Assembly: GCA_022828595.1 (NCBI GenBank)
Contig: JAKGHH010000001.1
Location: 121,346,999 to 121,410,998 of the forward strand
Source of the DNA: Nelumbo lutea
Taxonomy: Eukaryota; Streptophyta; Magnoliopsida; Proteales; Nelumbonaceae
Direction: 5' to 3'
Length of the DNA: 64,000 nucleotides
In this document: in pieces, positions 56,478 through 64,000 of the stretch
Layout: every line of letters begins with the position of its first letter
Numbering within the stretch: position 1 is the stretch's first letter
The notes under the pieces: generated by a model
Told to the model about the DNA's origin: nothing
The model's database searches: none
The model's input: the letters and a program-made list of their open reading frames with translations, nothing else
Translations under genes and position numbers: made by a program

Positions 56478-57521
56478 ATGGTTTCAAATGTTGTGAAATG
56501 TCACTAATGTCGCCCAACATATGTCGATAGCGAGACTCACCAACATGAAAATGGATGATAATATAAAAATTACATTATTTCGGTTGACATTTCCTATATT
56601 TCGGAAATGTCAACCAAATCAGTCCAAATAACCAAAAAAGACAGTTTTTCCTATTATGTCAACAAGATGTCGACTAATGTACATTAATAATATAATATAT
56701 TAGTATATTATATTAATATAATACAATATATTAATATAAATTATGCCATTAATAATTTCTATTTAATATTTCAAATAAAATATTTATAAAAAAGAATTAG
56801 CAAAATATAAAAACAAAAGAATAAAGTAATTACTTTATAATATAAAACATAAAATATTTTTCAAGTAATAAAATATTAAGTAGTTAGTATTTTTTTAAAT
56901 ATTTATTAAAATCAGAAAATGTTTATTAAATTTTATAATAAATCATATTCTACATTTACATAAAAAATCAGAATAAATTTATTAAATTTTATACTAAATC
57001 ATAATTAATTATAAGTTTAGTATTAAAAATCATAATAAATTCATTAAGTTTTATAAAAAATCAGAATTTATTATAACTTAATACTACAAAAAGGTGAATC
57101 AGTTTATTAAATTTATAATAAAATATAATGTATTATAACTTAAATATTTAAAAAATCAGAATAAATGTATTTCTATTTACTAGTGTGAAATAAATATATT
57201 AGAATTTATAATAAATCAGAATTAAAAATAAGAAAAGAAAATATCAGATGACCTTGTGAAAACATCAAAATGCATTACTAATTTGTTATTGATCTTAGTT
57301 TTGTTAGCTTTATATAATGGTTGGGAATAAGATAATAGTATAAAAACATGTATTAATGCTTCTTTTGTCATTTTACAAAATATCATTGCATATTTTCACA
57401 TATTTCATTATATTTTCATTATGTCTAATTTTTACAATATTTCCCCTTGACATTTCTGACATTTCTGACATCATATATTTTGATAAGTGACATTTCCATC
57501 GACATCGACATTTTAAACCTT
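56478..57521. mobile_element. AT-rich foldback-ended element replacing the gypsy RNase H
   Basis: The left end ATGGTTTCAAATGTTGTG continues to GAAATGTCAC. The right end, read on the minus strand, is AAGGTTTAAAATGTCG followed by GGAAATGTCAC, so the termini are imperfect inverted repeats. The interior is very AT-rich with no ORF. No target duplication is apparent. The pol sequence that should lie here (RNase H) is missing, so insertion was accompanied or followed by a deletion. Confidence 0.55.
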
Positions 57522-58911
57522 GAAGAGTGGGTGAAGGAGTTAGTGCAGAAGATCAAATGGGGTCAGGTCTCTAGCATAAAATATACCTTAAAGAATGGAC
57601 TGGTGTGGCGAAGGGGACGGATGGTTCTCAAGCCGACCTCTGAATACCGTTGGAAGCTATTTGTAGAAGCCCACTTGAGTCTCCTAGGAAGACATGCAGG
57701 TTACAACAAAACAATGCAATAACTGGGGAGGATCTGCTTCTGGAAGGGGTATCGTCAACAAGTGCATAAGTGGATATGGAAATGCAAAACTTGCCAGCGA
57801 AACAAGAGTGAAAACGTCCCCATTCCAGGACTACTGTAGCCACTACCGATACCCGAGTATGTCTGGAGGGACCTGTCAATGGACTTCATCGACGGGCTAC
57901 CATTTTCCAATAGAAAATCAACTATCGTGGTGGTGGTCGACCGATTGACCAAATATAAGTCATTTTGTGGTTTTATCACACCCCTATACAGCCCGAGGAG
58001 TAGCTCACACATTCATGGAGAACGTCTTCAAGCTTCACAGGATGCCGAGCAGTATAGTGAGCGAAAGGGACCTAGTCTTCACTGGGAATTTTTGGAAGGA
58101 GTTGTTACGTCTACAGGGGACACAATTACATATGAATTCGGCCTACCATCCCCAGTCCGGTGGGCAGACCAAGGTGGTGAACCAGACTTTGGAGGCATAT
58201 ATGTGTTGTTTCGTCGAACAAAGCCCACAAGCTTGGACCAAATGGCTGGTACTAGCAGAGTAGTGGTATAACACCTCATACCATTCCACCATTCGCACCA
58301 CCCCGTTTCAGGCGATTTATGGGTGTCCCCCTCCCAATCTCCTCACCTACATCCCGAGGACCACAAGGTACAAGCGGTGGACAAAGAATTGAAGGACAGG
58401 GAAACGACTCTGATGAAGCTCAAGGAGAACTTGGCCCGGGCATAGGAAAGGATGAAGAAGCAAGCGGATTGACGAAGGACAGAATGAGAATTTGAAGTAG
58501 GAGATGAGGTCTTCCTGCAATTGCAACCGTATCCACAGACCTCCGTCATCACAAAAGCTATCGGCCAAATACTACGGCCCTTATACCATCACCGAACGAA
58601 TCAGCCCGGTGGCTTATAGATTGGCTCTTCCCGCAGATAGTCAGATACACCCGGTAGTCCACGTGTCCTAGCTCAAACGTTGGATTAGGGATCCGACCTG
58701 TATTCGCCCTGAATTACCACCACTTACTCGTAGAGGAGACCTCCTTCCCCACCTGAAGGCCATGCTTGACACATGTATGGTAAAACGGGGGAACCGTCCG
58801 ATCACTGAAATCCTGGTACAGTGGGAAGGGACGAGCCTAGCCAACGCAACTTGGGAAGCTCTCAGCCAGATGCAACGTCGATACCCATGAAAATGCCTTC
58901 CGAGGAGGGGA

Positions 58912-59194
58912 TGATGCGGGGCACTGCTGTGCCATTGTAGCCACGATAGCCTGCATCGAATATTCCGCTGTAACCACCTAATTTGTCGTACAGGCCGTTG
59001 GAACCGTATCGAGTGACTTATCATTATTGTAACGGTCTCGGACCACCGATGATTATAAATGATTGAATAATGAATAGTGAGGTATTGAATTTTACCTCAA
59101 TCATTGGCTTTTCTCTCAGGTCACGTTTCTGGCCATCCCATAGCTCGGGGAAACTCAAAGCTCTCTCCCCGGCGACGGGAAGAGGTTATCAACA
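58912..59194 (+). repeat. 3' LTR of the downstream gypsy element
   Basis: 283 bp, homologous to 53243-53542, preceded by the purine tract. Confidence 0.88.
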
Positions 59195-59199
59195 CATTC

Positions 59200-59640
59200 T
59201 GAATACTATTCAGTGAAAGATCTGTTAAGAAGGAAAGTTAACCATGAATGAGAAATAGATTCCTTCCGATCTAAACTTGATGTCCAATGTCAATCTAATC
59301 TTTTGTCTCTGTTACTTGGTCACAGTTTAGTTTACTTCTTAATCTGAGATGGACCACCCTTTTATGCGGGATCATCTCATTGATAGGTATGATGAAACAT
59401 TCGGACAAATGTATGAGCAAAAGTGAACTCATAAGCTCAGGAGGCTTCTATTTGATGCAAACATTGCATGCCATTTTCTGTCACTGTCATCCAATCTTTT
59501 TCAAGATTATTCCCATTCCAAAAGTTATTTGTATCAGGCAGAGATATATAGAGCCAAATGAACACAAGAACCATAATTTTGTTTCCTAACCAAAAAATAA
59601 CCCAGCCATCATAATTTTGTCCATCTCCATGACAATAACA
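59200..59640. other. Intergenic, no feature
   Basis: Unique-looking AT-rich sequence without a supportable gene; opposed short ORFs at 59380-59646 have no motif. Confidence 0.5.
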
Positions 59641-59643
59641 GAA

Positions 59644-59950
59644 CATGGTTTTCGAATTGCCATTGACCCGGACAGCTGGACCATTCGGCCTGAGAATCGT
59701 TCAGACAGCCAGTTCCGTTTTACCACAAAACCGGTCCTTGGCTAAAAACTGTTGAATCAATCAACGACTTATTGATTCGGGCAGTCGAACCATCGATTTG
59801 TTCAGTAGTTTTTAACCGTTTTTTTATTTTTAATGATTTTTTAAATTTTTTGTCAGAACAGGCCATTCGTTCAAACTGAACGGCCAAACCGTCGACCCAG
59901 AAACCGGTGACTAGAACAGTTTCGTTTCCAGGTCGTTTTTTAAAACCATG
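59644..59950. mobile_element. hAT-type MITE, CATGGTTTT family, copy 2
   Basis: This 307-bp element has termini CATGGTTTTCGAATT and TTTTTTAAAACCATG, the same ends as 15185-15421. The flanking 8-mers TAACAGAA (59636-59643) and TAACAGAG (59951-59958) differ only in the last base. The interior shares ACCGG/GACCGG-type words with copy 1. Confidence 0.82.
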
Positions 59951-59959
59951 TAACAGAGT

Positions 59960-60780
59960 GCATGCTTAATCTAAAATAAACAAGTTATTAGGCACTTGTA
60001 ACTAGAGGCTAGTTACACTAAGCAAAATAAACACTCATATATAGATCTAATTATATCAACAACATATTACTATAATATTATATAATAACTTTCAGCGAAA
60101 CAAGAAAACTCATTTTTTTCGCTATAACAATTCTTACGCGCTCACCAGGTGAGCCCTTGCAAAGCAAACACCCCCCTTTCCGCTAGTTATATACTATAAT
60201 AGAGGCAATTACATGACTATTCTATGACTTTTTTCATATCCTTCCAATTATTTTTTGTAAATCCAATTCACAATTTTTTTGGCTCCATGGGGCAACACAA
60301 CAGAGGTAGCCCATCCCCCAAACCCAAACGCCCCCCCCCCCCCTCCCCAAACCCTGGTGCAGGCAGGATTTGATCCCAAGTCTACCAATTGGCCAACCTT
60401 GCAAATCCAATTCAAACTGGAGGTTAGGCGTGCATTGCCTTTATTTTTTCTTTATATTTCTGCTTTCTCTCTTTTTTTTTTCTTTTTTCCCACCACAAGA
60501 CCAATTATTATAGCCCACCTCTCTCTACTCTACTCTCCTCTCTTCCTTCTCTTGCTTTGAAATCAGTTCATTGAAGAGAACTAGAGAAGGGCATAGAGAG
60601 AAGTCATACACAAAGATATTATGGCTATAAGGTAACACCGTCAATATAATCTTAATCTATTCCTGATATTTCCTACTATCTCTATACCAGAGTAAACAGA
60701 GATGGCATTTCTTGCTGTACCATTTCATTTTATAGGAATAGCTACAGTATTGATCCTGTTTCAAACTTACTGGGTTGTTT
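59960..60780. other. Intergenic with low-complexity runs
   Basis: A poly-C run at about 60330-60343 and T-rich stretches (60440-60490) are the only notable structures. No gene is seen. Confidence 0.5.
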
Positions 60781-60788
60781 TTTTTAGG

Positions 60789-60998
60789 GGGTGTAATCAA
60801 ATAACTTTCATTAAGATAACTACAGAACACAGCAAGAGGAAAATACTAGCCACAAACTGACATCGGCACAGAACAACAGAGAAACTACTTTTATTTTTTG
60901 GGTGCAATCAAATACTTTCATTAAGATAAATACAAAACACAGCAAGATGAAAACACTAGCCACAAACTGATATCAGCACAGCACAACAGAGAAATTAC
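60789..60998. repeat. Tandem duplication, about 111-bp unit
   Basis: Two adjacent copies (about 60789-60888 and 60900-60998) share AATCAAATA...CTTTCATTAAGATAA, ACACAGCAAGA, CACAAACTGA and CAACAGAGAAA segments in the same order. Each is preceded by a T-run. On the minus strand the unit ends in an A-rich tail, so it may derive from a retroposed sequence, but I cannot identify it. Confidence 0.7.
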
Positions 60999-60999
60999 C

Positions 61000-62348
61000 A
61001 CATAGACAAACACAAGCAAATGAAAGAAACTAGTGCCACAAAAGAGGGAAAACGAGCCAACAAGCTAAACAAACAAACTGAATAAAATAAAATAGTTAGC
61101 TAGTCACTACTTGTAGCAGGTTCAGTGGGTTCAGACTCCAATTTTTGGAACCAAAAGGGGATGCAAAAAGAAGAATTCCCCTTTCTCAAATGGGTCGTAC
61201 AACTCTATTAAATAACTCTGAACGGTTTGGATGAAAATCATCTTTGTCACAGTTTACCTATTTTTTTATGAATAACAGAAACTTCCACTAAAATTACACT
61301 TTACCATTTTCTCCACATTGGGTTCAAATATGATCTACTAATACTTCTAGGGAAGAGCCATAGTGTAGCTAATATAGAGTCATTACAAGCTAACCAATAG
61401 ATTGTATTTGATAAGTTTTGACAACAAAATAATTTTTGTTCTGGCACACAAAGAATACAACTTAGTAAGTTTGAAAAGAATCACAGTATGAACATTGTTA
61501 AGTTATTTCTAGAAAATGAAAATGGTAGGCAGGAACCAAGAGTCGGGATCTTCTATACTGGCACTTAATCTGTTACACACTGATTGCAAGTGCATGAAAA
61601 GTTATATGCAAGCAAATGCAACAGATCAAACATCATTATATACATATTGTAACTAATCTTACGTTTTCTAATGGTTTTCTTCATTTACATGTACAGACAA
61701 AAGGAGACGTAGGAATAGACAAGTTATAATGATGGGGTTTTCCATGTTCAAAGGACATCCCCTTGAATGAAACAACACCTGTAAATATATCTTTTCAAAT
61801 CACTCTACCCAGAGACAACAGCCAACAGGAAGCAGACTTGTGGACTTGTATGGCAACATAACAAATATTGAGGGATGTGCAGCAAGGCACAGTAACAGTG
61901 ACGAGTCTGATGTGGTGCAAAAGAGGAAGAGAAGCTCGTGTGTGCATGAGAGAGAGAGAGAGAGAGAGAAAACTGTTGGGCAGGGGTTTCCAGGTTCAGA
62001 TTTTCAATAAAGATAGGAAGGAGCATTTTGGGGTTTTTAATTCATGGGCCAATCCATAGATTCTCAGTATGGCAGGTTTATTAAGGCAATGTTCATCAAG
62101 GTGTCCAGACAGTCTAATATTGGATGTGAAGTGGATACTGGATACTAAATATTAAATTGTTTACCAATATTTCCTGGTTGTGTAATGTTCTGTACAACAG
62201 TACAAGTTCTCACTTGTCAAAAGAAAAACAAAAAACAATCACTGAAGAACAACCCACCAAGCAAATACAGAAATAATCTGGGATAAATATGAATTTCTAT
62301 GCAAACCAAACCAAGTGCGTTTCTTTCTAAGCGCCAATTGCTCCACAA
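61000..62348. other. Intergenic and probable 3' UTR of the minus-strand gene
   Basis: A GA microsatellite lies at about 61949-61968. The right part, roughly 62050-62348, should contain the 3' UTR of the minus-strand gene. No other feature is recognised. Confidence 0.45.
61949..61968 (+). repeat. GA microsatellite
   Basis: About ten GA units in a row. Confidence 0.85.
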
Positions 62349-62684
62349 TCACAGTTGGGGAATAAATCTCCAAGCTTGATGCATGATATCTTCATTTATG
62401 AAAGGTCGCAAAGACCACATCAAAGTGTAGCTCTCGAGTTCTCCTGATGATGAGTTAAGACTTAGAGATGAAATGATCTTTTCCTGCATGGAGTTGGCAA
62501 TTTCATATTCTACTCGAGAAAAAAAAATAACTAAACAATTGATGTGCCATTGATCAATCCAAAAGCATATGAGGTCAAAAACCTGCATTGTGTAGTCTTG
62601 CTTCACCATACTATATACGATTCCCATTGTAGCAGCATAATCTGAAACTTCAGGTTTATGAATATCATGTGATTCCAATTCCCC
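62349..62684 (-). CDS. Last two exons of a conserved plant protein of unknown function
   Basis: Two exons are read on the minus strand: 62684-62583 and 62483-62349, ending in TGA. Both outer junctions fit consensus (CACAG acceptor at the right, CAG|GT donor, GCAG acceptor). The joined C-terminus reads from GELESHDIHKPEVSDYA to HQAWRFIPQL and contains SDYAATMGIVYSMVKQDY and SYTLMWSLRPFINEDIMHQ. I recall a family of uncharacterised plant proteins with this ending, possibly the one Pfam calls DUF7795, but I cannot verify that name. No catalytic motif or membrane segment is visible. The intron (62582-62484) is 99 nt, in frame and free of stops. Upstream exons lie to the right, and I could not find them within the window. 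Confidence 0.7.
   Translation of the reverse strand, partial: GELESHDIHKPEVSDYAATMGIVYSMVKQDYTMQVFDLICFWIDQWHINCLVIFFSRVEYEIANSMQEKIISSLSLNSSSGELESYTLMWSLRPFINEDIMHQAWRFIPQL
62484..62582 (-). other. 99-nt in-frame, stop-free intron of the minus-strand gene
   Basis: On the minus strand it begins GTTTTTGACC and ends CCATGCAG. Retention would insert 33 hydrophobic-rich residues without breaking the frame. The spliced form joins DYTMQ to EKIISSL and is the more plausible protein. Confidence 0.6.
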
Positions 62685-62955
62685 CTGTGACCATTATGGA
62701 AATTTGTAAGCTATAATAAGTTTAAAATGACCTCACCAAATAAAAACAACCAGAAATAATTGGAAAACCAAGGTGTTCTTAAGAATGAATTCCCAACCCC
62801 CATGATGAATGAACATACGGCTACATGAATCAGTTACCACCACTCAACAACTCCCCTTCTAAGAGTTTTTCAAGGCAAAGGGGAAATTTTCCATTCAAAT
62901 CTATCTTTGTTCCTATTGGTCCAATCTATAACCAATTCACCATGCCACTCACCAT

Positions 62956-63385
62956 TAGACCTATTCATGGGCCAGGTAGCCTGAAAGGCCGGCCCGGCCT
63001 GATCTAAGTCGGGCTTGGATAGAATTTCGGGCCCGTAGGCTCGGGCTCGGGCCTAAAACATCAGGCCCGATCATTTTTCAGGCCGGGCTCAGGCTTTCTC
63101 AAAAAATCCTGGCCCGAGCTCAAGCCCGACTTGATAATGCATTATATAATAAAAATATATTTATATAATAAATATATAGTATATTTTTTCTTCTCTTTTT
63201 TCAAGTAATAGTGAGATCTTTCATTATTTTTTTAGGTTTTGAGGTCTTTTAATATAAATAAAATAGTTTTTAATTGAATAGAAAAGGAAAACAATCTTTT
63301 TTTTCAAAATTTTGGCCCGGCTCGGGCTCGGACTTGCACATTTTCTATTAATGTAGAGGCAAAGCCCGGCCCGTGAACAAGTCTA
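62956..63385. mobile_element. hAT-type MITE upstream of the minus-strand exons
   Basis: This 430-bp element begins TAGACCTATTCATGGGCC. Its right end reads TAGACTTGTTCACGGGCC on the minus strand, giving inverted termini with three differences in eighteen bases. An exact 8-bp duplication CTCACCAT flanks it (62948-62955 and 63386-63393). GGCCCG/CGGGCC words fill both subterminal regions around an AT core. It probably lies in an intron of the minus-strand gene. Confidence 0.88.
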
Positions 63386-63393
63386 CTCACCAT

Positions 63394-64000
63394 ATCTAAA
63401 AGTTGCCACTCAAAATTATAGTGACACATTGGATGATTATAGTTTATAAATCAATTAGACAAATTAAAATTAAGGGCAAGCACACATTAACAGAAGAGAG
63501 TGGAAATGGCATAAAGAACTTGTATTTGTTTTATCAGCAATGGAAATGCATATACTAGTATGAACTGTACAAACTACAAATTGAGAACAAACCCCTGGTG
63601 CACCAAAAAGTGCCAAGAACAGCCTCAGCCCATCAATGGGCTGCCCTATAGACCATGTACATAATACAAAATCATATGAAAGATATGGCAAACTTGGCAT
63701 ATTGGGACCTCAAAACAAGCACTATCTGATCACTACACCTAACTAGATTGCTAGCTAGCAAATCAACAAAGCTCAAAACCCATGCCGATGAGGAGTTCAA
63801 TCTATCACATGGAGACAATACCTCTTTGATTTGATATCTAGTCTCCCAAGTCCTTTTCATCTCACCCTCATCCAATCAACAACATTCTAAGAGTCTCTAT
63901 TGACATTTAATCTCTCAAAGCCCAAAAAATTGATAACTAAAGGGCCTGAAGAAGAACCTCTCGGAAGAATCTAAAAATGCCTTTGGAGGGAATAAAATGT
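63394..64000. other. No feature recognised at the right edge
   Basis: Probably intron or upstream sequence of the minus-strand gene. The minus-strand frames at 63470-63875 have no motif and no good splice context. I see nothing that I can name. Confidence 0.4.

Larger units (their letters stand above)
54358..58900 (+). pseudogene. Gypsy pol remnant lacking RNase H
   Basis: In order: a gag zinc knuckle (CYNCEEWYVPSHRCK, about 54388-54432); protease with ILVDSGSSHNF (about 54610-54645); reverse transcriptase with LVKKKDGGWRFCVDYRQLN (about 55725-55785) and the catalytic VFLDDILVYS (about 56050-56080); then a break. After the foreign segment at 56478-57521 the frame resumes in the pre-integrase zinc region (57530-57720). 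It continues into integrase ([27 protein letters not shown] and [13 protein letters not shown], 57879-58260) and a chromodomain-like end (ITEILVQWEGTSLANATWEAL, near 58800-58865, quoted in parts). Stops and frameshifts are frequent. Confidence 0.82.
53243..59194 (+). mobile_element. Ty3/gypsy retrotransposon with nested insertions
   Basis: LTRs at 53243-53542 and 58912-59194 begin TGATGCGGGGC and end GTTATCAACA. The primer site TGGTATCAGAGC (53546-53557) is of initiator-Met type. A purine tract (GAGGAGGGGA) directly precedes the 3' LTR. The flanking 5-mers CCTTC and CATTC differ at one base, so the target duplication is only approximate. The LTRs differ at many sites and by a block of about 17 bp, so this is older than the two gypsy copies in KEA3. 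Gag-pol is broken, RNase H is absent, and two foreign segments lie inside. Confidence 0.9.

Noticed and set aside
1..64000. A new defence, biosynthetic or mobile system spanning several genes
   Set aside because: I looked for clusters of unfamiliar conserved genes on both strands. Apart from PCK, KEA3 and two exons of an unknown gene, all coding signal belongs to known classes of retroelement.

Overview
This window is nuclear DNA from a flowering plant. It holds two intact intron-rich plant genes, the last two exons of a third, and a dense layer of LTR retrotransposons, one LINE, an RTE-type LINE relic and many small DNA-transposon derivatives (MITEs). I see no bacterial-type operon, CRISPR array, rRNA or tRNA gene, and no phage. 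Nothing in it convinces me that it is a new biological system. The species cannot be named from the sequence alone.

Layout. 1-7600: no gene; a Tourist-like MITE (1505-3039) split by a gypsy-type solo LTR (1633-2787), an LTR-like stretch (about 3660-4750) and a second Tourist-like MITE (4818-5097). 7620-13640: a complete ATP-dependent phosphoenolpyruvate carboxykinase gene (PCK) on the plus strand, with 12 coding exons, a 5'-leader intron and 662 codons. 13650-18430: intergenic, AT-rich, with three MITE-type insertions. 18830-51244 and beyond: one very long plus-strand gene for a chloroplast K+/H+ antiporter of the KEA3 type, with 19 coding exons and 809 codons. Its introns carry a LINE (intron 6), an internally deleted copia element and an antisense gypsy chromovirus (both intron 8), a second antisense gypsy chromovirus (intron 15), and a MITE (intron 5). 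53243-59194: a third gypsy element on the plus strand, with two nested insertions. 59200-62340: intergenic. 62349-62684: the last two exons of a minus-strand gene of unknown function that continues towards or past the right edge. 62956-63385: a MITE just upstream of those exons.

The two host genes are not functionally linked. PCK acts in cytosolic gluconeogenesis. KEA3 adjusts the thylakoid proton gradient. Every mobile element here looks coding-defective. The LTR elements share a methionine-initiator-tRNA-type primer site, and three of them have lost specific internal domains.

The features most worth a second look are: a 99-nt stop-free, in-frame candidate intron in KEA3 and another of the same length in the minus-strand gene; two upstream ORFs in the inferred KEA3 leader; the 5' rearrangement of the LINE; and the nested MITE/LTR architecture. 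Boundaries of most elements are supported by target-site duplications read directly from the sequence.
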